A DNA stretch of 64,000 nucleotides. Source: Meira nashicola. Its lineage: Eukaryota > Basidiomycota > Exobasidiomycetes > Exobasidiales > Brachybasidiaceae. The stretch covers positions 183,803 to 247,802 of the forward strand of contig BCJU01000006.1 in the NCBI GenBank assembly GCA_001600355.1, given 5' to 3'. The translations under genes and the position numbers were made by a program. Every line of letters starts with the position of its first letter. The first letter of the stretch is position 1. The notes under the pieces were generated by a model, which did no database searches, was not told the origin of the DNA, and was given only the letters and a program-made list of their open reading frames with translations. Positions 1 through 9,694 of the stretch are shown here, piece by piece.

Positions 1-610
1 GGATAGTTCTAAGAAAAAGTTCCCCAACCATTGTTCTTCGCTAGCGTCTCTTCAACGATGAACTTTCATTGTTAGGCGGTGATTGGACTTTCTTTTCTTT
101 TTCTCTCGTCCAATGAGCGTACCCCGCTTATTAATTAATTAATTAAATTTGCCGCTTCCCTCTTCTGTACCCCGGACTTGTATGTGTTTTACCCCAGATT
201 TATGCATGCATGCATGATTTATCGCCTGAGAAAACAGGTCCCAAGATTTGAGGACTAGCGTACTCGGTAAGTGCTCGAAGCGGTTGTCAGGCTAAACCAC
301 TACGGCTGCCTTTATGACCAGGCTATTTTTGCTCGTCGAGTCTGATTAGAGGGATTTGTCATTTGTTTCATTTTTTGATTTCTTAGAATCCGGGGTAAAC
401 AAAAAGAAATGAAAAAAAAAACATGGGGCGAACGGCGAATGAAGATAGACCCCCTGCTAGGCACCCGGTTCTTCGTCATCCTCGACGTTTATAAATTTGC
501 CATCGTAGGTGAAGATGATATAAAAGCACTATAGTTTTTTCATAACAATCCACTTTCTTTCCCTGTAAAATACCATCCCCTTCTCTTCCCTTCACCACGA
601 CTTATTCACA
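1..610. other. Left-edge intergenic region and peroxidase promoter
   Basis: No gene is visible. The stretch holds a short TTAA tandem run at about 127-146, a TGCA tandem run at 202-215, an A-rich tract near 409-421 and a pyrimidine-rich leader just before the peroxidase start at 611. It probably serves as the promoter and 5' UTR of that gene. Confidence 0.6.
519..526 (+). promoter_or_regulatory. TATA box of the peroxidase gene
   Basis: TATAAAAG lies 92 bp upstream of the ATG at 611 and is followed by a CT-rich leader. Several other genes here have a TATA element 65-95 bp before the start codon, which supports the assignment. Confidence 0.55.
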
Positions 611-1787
611 ATGAAGCTCTTTGCTGCAATTCTCCTCTCATTCGCCTCGGTGGCTTCGGCCTTTCCAGCTTTCCAAAAGCTGACGCCTGAGCAACTCAAT
701 CACGCTCGACAAGTGATGGAAGAGCGCCAATTGCTTCCTAATCCTATTGTCCCTATCCTTGGAGGCAATATGACTGTCACCGTAGGCAAAAAAGTGATCC
801 CGGATGCCGAACATCCCTTTAAAGCACCTTCTTCTACAGCACAGCGTGGTCCCTGCCCCGGTTTAAACTTGATGGCCAACTATGGGTGAGTTTAATGGTT
901 TTTTTAGGTCATTCATTTGCTGACAATCAATTTTCAGTTATATCAACCGTGAAGGTATCACTAATTTTGAAGAACTCATCTATGGGCAGCAAGAGGTTAT
1001 GGGTTGGGGCTTAGACTTGGCCACCTTCCTGTCTGCGCTGGCCGTTTACATCGATGGTAATCCACTAACGCAAAAGGTCTCAATCGGTGGACCTGATAAA
1101 CGTGTCGGCATCATTCCTGGCCTAAGCAGCGGCGACACACTACCCGGAGGCATCCTCAAGCACAACGCTTACGAGATTGATTCTTCGCTAACTCGTGACG
1201 ATATTGCTTTGGGCAGCAACAAGGTTCTCAACACCACTCTCTTCCAGCAGATTTGGGAAGTGGCAGACGAGATGAACAATGGCGTGATCAACGATAAAGT
1301 TATGACTAAAGTCAGGCAGAACCGGTACGAGGCTTCAGTGCGCGATAACCCAAAGTTCTCCTTTGCTCCTATCGGTGTCCTCTTTTTCTTCGCCGATCAA
1401 TTCCTTTACAACACAATGCCTACCGCCTTGGATAATGGTGAGCCTAGCCCAGCCACCCGTGAAACTGTTGCTCCCTTTTACGGTGCCAAACCCACCGGCG
1501 ATACTACCTGGGAGTACGTCCCCGAGCATCTGCCTAAGAATTGGATCCGCCGTGCCCGACCTCTCTCAATCCCCGAAGCTGTTGCTGCAGGTATTGATAC
1601 TGTCACTACAGCCGCTAGCAAGGGTCAATTGCCCACCGGTATCACTCAAGGCGACTTAACAAGCCCGAAAGCTATGGTTTGCGCGATTAAGGCCGTTGCC
1701 ATTGGTCAAGTACCCGCCTTTATTGCAGGTCTCCAAGGTGCCACGTCGCTCCTCTCCTCCCTTAGCAACCTTGGCGGAGGATGTTAG
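611..1787 (+). CDS. Secreted heme-thiolate peroxidase (chloroperoxidase/peroxygenase family)
   Basis: Two exons, 611-885 and 938-1787, join in frame across a 52-nt GTGAGT...TTTCAG intron to give 374 residues. Residues 1-17 form a signal peptide ending ASA. PCPGLN (Pro81-Cys82-Pro83) followed by NYGYINREG is the heme-thiolate signature; Cys82 would be the proximal heme ligand. Family members use peroxide to oxidise or halogenate organic substrates outside the cell. Two sites look unusual. The usual Glu-His-Asp of the EHD motif reads Glu171-Ile-Asp173. The segment that normally carries the Arg-x6-Glu acid-base pair reads GVLFFFADQ (about 237-245), with no Arg and with Asp-Gln where Glu is expected. 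The fold is clear; classical peroxygenase activity is doubtful. The neighbours are not obviously related. Confidence 0.9.
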
Positions 1788-1989
1788 ACCTTCTCTCTCC
1801 GCTTTCTCACGTCCATCCCTATACTACCGAACAGGCTTAATCTCGGATGTTTGAAAGCGTCATTTTGTTGGGATTTCTTGTTTGCCTGCATCTTGTTGGT
1901 ATTACTCGGAATTAATTTCCCAAAAAGAAAAACCAAAATAAAATGGTAAATAAATTCATTCGAATGTCAATTACAAATGATTAATATGT

Positions 1990-3054
1990 TTATGATGATT
2001 GAGAATACGTGTCTATGATTGATTCCAAGATAGAAAGTGCTGCGTGAAATTTATCAAACTTATTTAAAGTAGAATTTTTAATGGTACCTAAAATTCGATA
2101 TCGAAGTGCTCGTAAAGCCATAAACGACGTTATTTTGTCTTTGATATATATACGTGCCAGTTCTGCTTTCTTTTGCTCATCTAATCCGATATTTTCGATA
2201 GCCATATCAACGATAAAGACAGCGCTTGAATATATACTCGGACGCCAAAAAAAGGTAGAAGGATCAAAGAAGCCTTGTACTGATAAACAATCATCATGCG
2301 ATTCTATATAATGAAAAAAATTCAGATGAACCAAACGCGACTCTGGTATATCAGAAATACAAAGTTGACTTTCCAATTTTAATACCTTCTCGTATAGCAT
2401 CTGATAATTTTCTTTATTATCAAAGTTTAATTCTTCTATATTAAACGATGGTTGATCCCAAACTACGGCATCGGCCCAGTCCCAAGCCGTCCCTCTATTA
2501 CCAATAAATGAAAGCTCAACTGGATTTTCTACACAATTTTGATAAAACTCTATATTTTCTTCAAGTCCGGCTTGAACACCCCCTGCGAGTTTCAGTGCCG
2601 TAAGAAGATCTTCCATGTTATTTGATTGAATAAGAGTGACTGATGCTCGTTCGAAATTAAGCACATATCCTACCCAACCATAAGCGTTATAACGTTGCGT
2701 ATATCCTCTATCCCTTGACGCATACTTATATACATCTTCTTTTCTTTCGAAATAAGCTTTATCTTCAGATTTCTCGTAGCGAATATCGTCGTTAATTATT
2801 GGAATATCGTAAAGAAATCCGGCATCACCTTCATAATGATTTAATTCAATAATCATTTCACAAGCTAATCGATTAGGTTTATAGGGTTCTTCATCATCTT
2901 CAAGAGGAATCAGAAATCTATAACCTATATCCCAGCAAGGGTTTGGTAAATTTTCGAATTCGACTGGGATAGCTTGTACGAGAACCTGTTCAGTTTGTTC
3001 TTCCGGTATATTACATGCTTTCAGCGTTTTCGCATCTGGCTTTCTTCCGGACAT
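1990..3054 (-). CDS. Hypothetical protein, 354 aa
   Basis: One uninterrupted 354-codon frame starts with MSGRKPDAKT at 3054. I do not recognise a domain. The protein is acidic, rich in Asn, Asp, Glu and aromatic residues, with no signal peptide or membrane segment, so it is probably cytosolic or nuclear. The C-terminal 100 residues look helical (LDEQKKAELARIYIKDK). The frame's length and even amino-acid composition favour a real gene. No neighbour indicates a role. Confidence 0.65.
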   Translation of the reverse strand: MSGRKPDAKTLKACNIPEEQTEQVLVQAIPVEFENLPNPCWDIGYRFLIPLEDDEEPYKPNRLACEMIIELNHYEGDAGFLYDIPIINDDIRYEKSEDKAYFERKEDVYKYASRDRGYTQRYNAYGWVGYVLNFERASVTLIQSNNMEDLLTALKLAGGVQAGLEENIEFYQNCVENPVELSFIGNRGTAWDWADAVVWDQPSFNIEELNFDNKENYQMLYEKVLKLESQLCISDIPESRLVHLNFFHYIESHDDCLSVQGFFDPSTFFWRPSIYSSAVFIVDMAIENIGLDEQKKAELARIYIKDKITSFMALRALRYRILGTIKNSTLNKFDKFHAALSILESIIDTYSQSS

Positions 3055-4377
3055 TGTATACGCAGGTGTAAGCGAAAAGTTTATCCTAATCCCCTGTGAT
3101 GGTAGTGCGAAATTTAACTTAAAATGAAAGATAATTTATACGTAATTTTTAAGCTAAAGAGATTAGCTAGTCATGACGCGTAGTTACTTGTTCCAGGAAC
3201 AATAGTGACTCATTGAGCATGTGGGCACAGAAGGCACACACTTGCTTATAGAATTTAATTCAATCAATTTACACAATGATAATAATAATCGATGCATTTC
3301 TCACAAATCGAGGGAGACGATTACTTTTATTTAAGTAGAATACACGGTCTTTGGTAGGAGAAGTAGATTGCAAAGCAGCGACAGAGTTAATGAAACACAA
3401 GATAAGCTTTGATTGGGCCAGCATCCAGATGATAAGAAAGTTTGTGCTTGAAGTCAATGAGAGACCCTGAAATGCAAGAAGAAACAATGAAGTTTGCATA
3501 TGAATATCTTTTTGGGAGACAATCTATAAAGAAAAGAGAAATATTCTCTTTCGCATACCCTCTCAACTTTATCCTCGGATAAATAAGGCGTATCCGAGAA
3601 ATTTTTACACGGGCGCTGTGCGCTATAACAGCGCGTTCCCCTTTTATTTTCTACGCTTAGCCAAATCTTAAGGTCGGCGAGACATGTATGCTTGCCTGTC
3701 ATTTTAGCCGAGTCGCTATTATGTGATAAAGACGATATTTTTTGGCAATAAAAGTATATAATATGATTGTTCAAAACTTTGGCTCTCATCTTCAACTCCA
3801 TCTTTGATTATTTCATAATAAACATATGGTTATCTAATAAAGTACCAGGACAGAATAAAACCATACCCAAATAAGAGCTTTTATCGTTAAAATGATTGCT
3901 CCATTTGGAAAATTCACTCATTTCCCGTTTAGTAAATTTGCAAGCGATGTTCTTTAATTTTGACCAGGATTTCTTTCTTGCTCAAATCGTATGCAGAGAT
4001 TGTAGTCACCATGACGGTACAACATAGCATTTGCGCTAATTCTTATTAAACCTGAGAACTCGAATTCTAAGTATTCTCTTGATCCAGAAAAACTTATGTA
4101 AGCAACGATTTTCCGTTGTCATCTTCTAATCGGATAACATAACATATGACCGGAACTTTATTTGACAAGTTTAATAGAATATCGGCCTCTCGGCATTTAA
4201 CCATTAATGCCACGTCTGGGCGCTGAGGGAATGCGGGGGAGCTTTTTCTAGTGTCGGCGCCGCGCTAAAGATTAAAAAAAATGAAGTGAGAGAATTAAGC
4301 TTTTCCCTCATTACCAAAACAATCAATTCAAATGAATCAACTTTCTCGGTGACGCATACACTCTCATTCGCCCAAAC
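3055..4377. other. Intergenic region with doubtful short ORFs
   Basis: No confident gene. Two minus-strand frames are open (3454-3801, 115 codons; 3269-3499, 76 codons, with a hydrophobic start MQTSLFLLAF), but neither resembles a known protein and composition does not separate them from noise. A perfect 7-bp inverted repeat (GCGCTGT/ACAGCGC) folds 3613-3634 into a hairpin. The right end is the promoter of the Zn2Cys6 gene at 4378. Confidence 0.5.
4255..4262. promoter_or_regulatory. CGGCGCCG palindrome upstream of Zn2Cys6 gene
   Basis: The octamer CGG-CG-CCG lies 116-123 bp before the ATG at 4378 in otherwise AT-rich DNA. Zn2Cys6 dimers characteristically bind inverted CGG triplets, so this may be an autoregulatory site. 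The same octamer recurs at 9075-9082 and 27309-27316. The function is inferred. Confidence 0.4.
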
Positions 4378-6408
4378 ATGGGACCTGATAGAAAACGTAA
4401 AAAAGTTCATACACGTAGTAGAGGTGGATGTGTTACGTGTAAAAAGCGTAAATTGAAATGTGATGAAGGAAAACCAACTTGTCAACGTTGTCAAATAGAA
4501 GGAAGGGAATGTGCAGGATACGCGAATGCAATATCAGAAACAGGATCAGAACAATCTTCACATCTTGCCGCAGAACTGACACCTTTTGCTGTTTCTACAG
4601 ACGATAATCTTCCTCTTTCAATCGATCTAGCGTCCAACTTTTCGAATGGACAACATCAGATTGATAATGATAGACAATCTTTAACGTTTGACAGCTTGTT
4701 ATCAAACATGTGGAGTGACGCATTAAATGCAGATTCTTCGATCGATTGGAATTGGATGAACGTAGATCCGATGAGAACATCGAGAGATTTTATTGAAAAT
4801 GCAAACATTCCGACGCATACACTTACATCACAGCGGCAAAGTTCAAGCAGTGTGAGCGATTCTGTCTCTGCTTCAACTTCATCTTCAAAACAGAATGGTG
4901 ATGGAAAAGGTGATAATCTACAGAGAAATCTAGAAGCATTATGTTCGACACAAGCGCAATTGATAGGAGTAACGCACTTTTTCAATCATGTTGCACAATG
5001 TTTTCACATCATTCCGGCTGAAGCGAATCGATGGAGATTAGTCTTTGGAACACTTTCACTACAAAGTGAAATCGTTTTTCGATTGGTAGTTGCTGTAGGT
5101 CTTGCATCTGTTTCACATCACAGTGATACAAATTATCGAGCAGTTGGACATGCAAATATGACATTTTCATTACGTATATGGCTTCAACTTGTTCAAGAAG
5201 AAAAGAAAGAAAGAAATCAAACATCATCTTCTCCTTCAACAAACGATAAATCATCGAAACGTACACTTGAAATTTTAGCTGTTGCCGTCCTTGTTGGACA
5301 TTTTGAACAATTTGACTCTGGTTTGGCACACGAATGCAACGAATGTCTTCTTGCAGCGTTGGATTTGATCGATACGATTCTACAAGCTCAGTCTTTAGGG
5401 ATAGAGTATGGCGATGTAGATACAGGTGTTGGCTCTTCCTTTCGTTTTCTCACAAGGGTACTCTTATGGTGGGAAACATTTTCTCGTTCAATGGGACCAG
5501 CATCAGGATTACATTTTAACAGATTGCAAAACATTTTTACGAATGTGCGAATGTGGGAAGAAGATGTTGAAGAATCAGTGATTGATTCAACGCAATGTGC
5601 GACTGGTTGGCCATTAGATTTGTTGGAAGTAGTTGCACGAATCACAAAAGTAGAAACGGAAATAAAATCGATTCAATGCAACAAGAAACATAAAGATTGT
5701 AGATGGTTTTCGAAAAAGTTACGATTCGATCCTACAGCTTGTGATGTTTCTGAAGAAGAGGTAAAACATGTTGATCATTTATTATCAGAAGCAAGAGCGA
5801 CAGAATCGCAAATTCGAAGTTGTAGACCTAAAACGATCGTTCAAGATAGCGTTGCAGCTGCAGAATTACGATTTATCTTATTTGAACTTTTACAAGCAGG
5901 CGCTTTGGTTTATTTTGCTCGTGTTGTTTCAGGTAGATTAGAAGGAGTATCAAAAGAAATCGAAGCAATTTTACGATTTTTACACTCACCTGCAGAAGTA
6001 CAAACACCAACTGCAGAACCTATTAAACGAAAGAATGGAACTACTCCAGGTGAATCGAATGGAAGTGGTGTCAATGCAACAGAGCCATCAATAAGTTCAA
6101 ACTCGAACGCAAGACATGGAATACCAGAATGGAACAATCTTTGGGCTGCAGATGGTCATGCACTTTGGGCATATTTGCAGGCAACTATTGCAGCAAGTGT
6201 TGGCCAACAAGCAAAATGTAGAAGGATGATAAAGACGTTTGACGAAATTGCACATTGTGGTGCGATTCATGTCTTCTTAGAATTAGTAGAAGAAATTTGG
6301 TTGCGTGGGCGAATAGGAAAGCAAGAAACTCTTACTTCTTATCGACTTGATGAAATTTTTAAAGATGTTATAGAGCAAAGAAGGTGGAAACAACTTCTAA
6401 TATTTTAA
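4378..6408 (+). CDS. Zn2Cys6 transcription factor
   Basis: Uninterrupted 676-codon frame. A basic N-terminus (RKRKK) precedes a canonical binuclear zinc cluster: Cys18-x2-Cys21-x6-Cys28-x6-Cys35-x2-Cys38-x6-Cys45. Residues from about 100 to the end are helical and resemble the fungal-specific transcription factor domain, with low-complexity Ser/Asn stretches near 150-175 and 545-580. It should act in the nucleus as a dimeric activator on CGG-containing sites. The downstream FAD oxidoreductase follows on the same strand with its probable start 215 bp later, so it is a possible pathway-specific regulator of that gene and of the neighbouring reductase. That link is inferred from position and from the CGGCGCCG octamer in its own promoter. 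Confidence 0.92.
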   Translation: MGPDRKRKKVHTRSRGGCVTCKKRKLKCDEGKPTCQRCQIEGRECAGYANAISETGSEQSSHLAAELTPFAVSTDDNLPLSIDLASNFSNGQHQIDNDRQSLTFDSLLSNMWSDALNADSSIDWNWMNVDPMRTSRDFIENANIPTHTLTSQRQSSSSVSDSVSASTSSSKQNGDGKGDNLQRNLEALCSTQAQLIGVTHFFNHVAQCFHIIPAEANRWRLVFGTLSLQSEIVFRLVVAVGLASVSHHSDTNYRAVGHANMTFSLRIWLQLVQEEKKERNQTSSSPSTNDKSSKRTLEILAVAVLVGHFEQFDSGLAHECNECLLAALDLIDTILQAQSLGIEYGDVDTGVGSSFRFLTRVLLWWETFSRSMGPASGLHFNRLQNIFTNVRMWEEDVEESVIDSTQCATGWPLDLLEVVARITKVETEIKSIQCNKKHKDCRWFSKKLRFDPTACDVSEEEVKHVDHLLSEARATESQIRSCRPKTIVQDSVAAAELRFILFELLQAGALVYFARVVSGRLEGVSKEIEAILRFLHSPAEVQTPTAEPIKRKNGTTPGESNGSGVNATEPSISSNSNARHGIPEWNNLWAADGHALWAYLQATIAASVGQQAKCRRMIKTFDEIAHCGAIHVFLELVEEIWLRGRIGKQETLTSYRLDEIFKDVIEQRRWKQLLIF

Positions 6409-6623
6409 AATTTATATGTATTATACCACTTCGCAATAAGATAGAAAACGGAGAATTGATATTGGCTGATAGTTGGGTAGTCATTGTACCAGTGTGTGTC
6501 ACGATGCAGGAACGCGCGCCTACGCAACTTTCTCCGCGTTTCCGAATGCTTCTTCCAAGCGAATGCAGGACAAAAGCCAGTCAGAAAGTTTGTATGCCTA
6601 TCAATGTACTACCATCAACAAAG

Positions 6624-7907
6624 ATGAAAAAGGTAGGAATCGTTGGAGGTGGTATTGTCGGTAATTGCCTCGCTCGTATATTATCAGAAGAGAAAGATGT
6701 TCAAACGATTATCTTTGAGAGAGGAGGTACAGGAGGAGGCAAAGAAGAAGCACCTTTACCTGGCTCTACAGGTTTAGCTCCTGGATTTATAGGTCAATTT
6801 AATACGATTGATTGTCTTTGCATTCTTGCTCAAAGAACTGTTGAACATTATAAATCTATTCCTGATGGATTTGCTCAAGTTGGAGGGTTGGAAGTTGCAT
6901 TTACAGAAAAAGGACTGAAAGAATTACAAGAAAGATTTGAATTAACACAACAAAATTCCAAGGTGAAAGCTAGATGGGTAAATGGAGAAGAAGCTTGCAA
7001 ATTCGAGCCCGTCTTATTGAGCAACAAAGATGAAGGTCAACTTCGAAAGATTTTAGGTGGAATATTTTATCCTAACGATGGAACAGCAAATGCAAAATTA
7101 ATCGCTAGAGACGAACAAAAGAAAGCAATCGAAACAGGTGCAAAGGTTATTTATGCCGATGTAACTGCTATCGAGCCAGGTTTGATCATAACAAAAGAAG
7201 GTGAACGATTTGAAGTAGATGATGTCGTATTATGTTCGGGTATTTGGACCAAAGAATTATTAAACCATTTACCCGTTTATCCTGTAGCTCATCCCTATAC
7301 ATACTCAGAACCGCATTCGGATCCTAAAAGAAAGGAAGCAAAGGCAGGTCCAACTCCATTTATACGTTGGCCAGAAATTCATGCCTATGGAAGAGATCAT
7401 GGTCCACAATACGGATTTGGATCTTATAATCATATTCCAATTTTAGCCGAAACACATATGAACAAAAATGAACAACAAAATAAATCAGCTAATGATCCTT
7501 GGTTACCATTATTCACTGAAATTCTTCAAACGGATGGACAAAAGGTTCTAAATGAAGACGTTTTGAAATCTTTTCATCTTGATGAACAGTACTCTGTTGG
7601 CTCAAATATTCCTCCAAAACGTGCTTTTAATGGAGTTTTTTCTGTAACACCTGATCTCAAGCCATTAGCAGGCCTTTACGATACCAAAGGCAAATCAAGA
7701 TTATTCACTTGCGTAGCAGTCTGGGTTACACATGCTTTTGGAACGGCACAATTGATTTCAAAGCTCATCTTGAATAAAGAATTAGACAGTGAAGATGAAA
7801 CAATCTTGAACGAAATAAACCCGCGTCGATTTGATAGTGTTGAAGACGAAAGTACCTTGAGAAATCAATCATTGGCTATGTATAATGATATTTATGCAAG
7901 AAAATAA
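6624..7907 (+). CDS. FAD-dependent amine/amino-acid oxidoreductase (DAO family)
   Basis: The reading frame opens at 6384, but I place the start at ATG 6624 because MKKVGIVGGGIVGN begins the FAD-binding Rossmann fold there, as is usual, giving 427 residues. The dinucleotide motif is Gly8-Gly9-Gly10-x2-Gly13, with acidic Glu32 closing beta-2. The LPGSTGLAPGFIGQFN segment (about 45-60) resembles the flavin loop of dimethylglycine/sarcosine/glycine oxidase-like enzymes. Such enzymes oxidise N-methyl or amino groups of glycine derivatives, releasing formaldehyde or glyoxylate. There is no folate-binding C-terminal domain. The gene ends 6 bp from the convergent glyoxylate-reductase-like gene and follows a Zn2Cys6 regulator, which fits a small glycine/glyoxylate group. 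The substrate is not determined by the sequence. Confidence 0.85.
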   Translation: MKKVGIVGGGIVGNCLARILSEEKDVQTIIFERGGTGGGKEEAPLPGSTGLAPGFIGQFNTIDCLCILAQRTVEHYKSIPDGFAQVGGLEVAFTEKGLKELQERFELTQQNSKVKARWVNGEEACKFEPVLLSNKDEGQLRKILGGIFYPNDGTANAKLIARDEQKKAIETGAKVIYADVTAIEPGLIITKEGERFEVDDVVLCSGIWTKELLNHLPVYPVAHPYTYSEPHSDPKRKEAKAGPTPFIRWPEIHAYGRDHGPQYGFGSYNHIPILAETHMNKNEQQNKSANDPWLPLFTEILQTDGQKVLNEDVLKSFHLDEQYSVGSNIPPKRAFNGVFSVTPDLKPLAGLYDTKGKSRLFTCVAVWVTHAFGTAQLISKLILNKELDSEDETILNEINPRRFDSVEDESTLRNQSLAMYNDIYARK

Positions 7908-7913
7908 AATCTT

Positions 7914-8930
7914 TTATATTGAGAAATGATCAAATACATGTTTGACGCATAAATCTGCCATTGCTTGTCTAGCTTCAGTCGTTGCACTTCCGATATGTGG
8001 TAAAATTAAAACTCGATCTCGACAAGATTCTTGTAATAGAGGATGATCTGATGAAATATTTGGTTCTCCTTCTAAGACATCTAAACCTGCTCCTGCAATT
8101 TGATCATTTTCTAGTGCTTTCGCTAGGGCTGTAGTATCGACTATTGGACCTCTTGCAGTATTGATCAGATAGGCTGATTTTTTCATGTTTGATAAAAATT
8201 CTTCATCAATCAAATGTTTGGTCGAAGGATTAAGGCTGGTAAGGATGATTACCACGTCCGATTCTTTTGCTATCTGTTGAAGATTTGGCTCATTTCGTAT
8301 CTCAATGCTTGAATTAGATGAAACCTTTTCCTTTAATCTGCGAAAGTCAGGCGATTGAATATCAAATGGTTTCGGCTTGGATGTTGTATATAAAATTCGT
8401 CCAGGCTGAAACATGAGCAAAAGAGAAGCAACAGTTTGAGCAATATTACCGAAACCAACAAATCCGACTGTTTTTCCACGCAAAGAAGGGCCACAGAATG
8501 CCAAAGGAGACCAAGGATGTTGAGCCCATTGACCTTGTTGAACGATCCTAGAAGCGTAAGATAGATTTCGCATTGATGCTAATGTTAACATGAGTGTTAA
8601 TTCTGCAACAGCATCGTCCAAAACATCAGGTGTCGTACCAAGTTTGATAGAGCGTGATTTTATTGCGGCTGTATCGATATGATCTGTTCCTACGCTCATC
8701 GTACTAACTACTTGTAACTTCTTTCCTGCTTCAATCACATCTTGTGGTAGAGGTTCAGTTAATGTGACAATGATTGCATCTACTTCTTTGATATTGTCAA
8801 AGATCCATTGTTTTGGAGCAGGTCCATCTTCTGATCTACGGTTTATACGAACTGATCCTTTCTTTTCTGCATCATTGAGAAGTTTACTTGGTATTTCTCT
8901 ACAAAGTAAGATCGTTGGAACGTTTGACAT
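7914..8930 (-). CDS. D-2-hydroxyacid dehydrogenase, glyoxylate/hydroxypyruvate reductase type
   Basis: I choose the ATG at 8930 (MSNVPTILLC, 338 residues) over an upstream in-frame ATG at 8990, because the extra 20 residues are not part of the family and would extend into the divergent promoter. NAD(P) binding: VGFVGFGNIA (155-164), a GxGxxA variant. Catalytic residues of the family are present: Arg260 in NTARGP, Glu289 in LDVLEGEP, His312 in LPHIGSAT. The C-terminal half closely matches the GRHPR class, which reduces glyoxylate to glycolate and hydroxypyruvate to D-glycerate. It is cytosolic by default, with no targeting signal seen. It is convergent with the FAD oxidase (6 bp apart) and divergent from the GNAT gene. 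The cofactor preference (NADPH or NADH) is not established here. Confidence 0.9.
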   Translation of the reverse strand: MSNVPTILLCREIPSKLLNDAEKKGSVRINRRSEDGPAPKQWIFDNIKEVDAIIVTLTEPLPQDVIEAGKKLQVVSTMSVGTDHIDTAAIKSRSIKLGTTPDVLDDAVAELTLMLTLASMRNLSYASRIVQQGQWAQHPWSPLAFCGPSLRGKTVGFVGFGNIAQTVASLLLMFQPGRILYTTSKPKPFDIQSPDFRRLKEKVSSNSSIEIRNEPNLQQIAKESDVVIILTSLNPSTKHLIDEEFLSNMKKSAYLINTARGPIVDTTALAKALENDQIAGAGLDVLEGEPNISSDHPLLQESCRDRVLILPHIGSATTEARQAMADLCVKHVFDHFSI

Positions 8931-9150
8931 TTTTATGAAGAAAGAAGTGGTTGGAAGTGTGAGAAGAAGTGTGCTAAACCAACACTTCATACCAACACTC
9001 CTCCACTACACTCTTACGACGCGTACTTGCATAAAGTGCCTGCTTTCTCGGCGGGNTTTTTTNGGGGCAATTGACGGCGCCGGCACATTTTATTTGTCTC
9101 ATGCTTACCACCATCCAAGTACTATAACGGAAAAGGAACCTATTTCGTGC
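8931..9150. promoter_or_regulatory. Divergent promoter between reductase and GNAT genes
   Basis: This 220-bp region separates two divergent starts and contains the palindrome CGGCGCCG at 9075-9082, also found before the Zn2Cys6 gene at 4378. Undetermined bases occur at 9056 and 9063 in a T/G homopolymer run, so the local sequence is not fully reliable. Shared regulation of both genes is inferred. Confidence 0.5.
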
Positions 9151-9582
9151 ATGATTCGACCTTATAACGCTGATAAAGATGCCGATAGGGTGTTAGATAT
9201 CTGGCTGAAATCTTCTATTCAATCACATGACTTTATAGCTGAATTTTTTTGGCGTAGTCAAATTGATGATATGCGTAACGTTTATTTACCTAATTCTGAA
9301 ACTTTTGTCTTAGAAAAAGATGGTCAAATAAAAGGTTTTCTATCTTTACATGAAAACCGATTAGCAGCTCTTTTCATTGATACAAACTCTCAAGGACATG
9401 GCTTTGGTAAAGAATTACTCAATGAGGCCAAGAAACGACGTCAAGCATTAGAGCTGACAGTGTATAGCGCTAATACAAGAGCTCGCTCCTTCTATCAAGC
9501 TTGTGGTTTCAAGCTGATAAATGAACAGAGCGATCCTCATACTGGACATTCGGAGCAAGTCATGCGCTGGCAGAGACATTGA
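9151..9582 (+). CDS. GNAT acetyltransferase, bacterial YiaC-like
   Basis: 143 residues from ATG 9151 (MIRPYNADKD), the conserved start of this family. The longer open frame upstream runs through the undetermined bases and antisense to the reductase and is ignored. The acetyl-CoA loop is QGHGFGKELL (about 90-99), and the C-terminal ARSFYQACGFKL is GNAT motif B. An IWLKSSIQSHDFI segment near residue 16-28, followed by FLSLHENRLAALFID, closely resembles the bacterial YiaC/YjaB proteins, of which E. coli YiaC acetylates protein lysines. It is intronless and compact. Transfer from bacteria is possible but unproven. Substrates could be small amines or protein lysines. Confidence 0.85.
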   Translation: MIRPYNADKDADRVLDIWLKSSIQSHDFIAEFFWRSQIDDMRNVYLPNSETFVLEKDGQIKGFLSLHENRLAALFIDTNSQGHGFGKELLNEAKKRRQALELTVYSANTRARSFYQACGFKLINEQSDPHTGHSEQVMRWQRH

Positions 9583-9694
9583 GTCAGAGGAAAGCACAAG
9601 ACTTAATGCTAGACTTCTCTTCTATATGGTTTTGATAAATAATTAAAAAGAACTTTGCTTATTTACATAGAAGTTTTTCCAAGCGCATGGTATA

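Noticed and set aside
3454..3801. 115-codon minus-strand frame
   Set aside because: No domain, no homologue recognised, contains a hairpin; may be a chance ORF.
6384..6623. 80-residue N-terminal extension of the FAD oxidoreductase
   Set aside because: Overlaps the end of the Zn2Cys6 gene and precedes the Rossmann start; not family-like.
9056..9063. Undetermined bases as a biological signal
   Set aside because: Two N in a homopolymer context are most likely an assembly ambiguity.
8764..9150. N-terminal extension of the GNAT gene
   Set aside because: Antisense to the reductase and runs through undetermined bases; the family start is at 9151.
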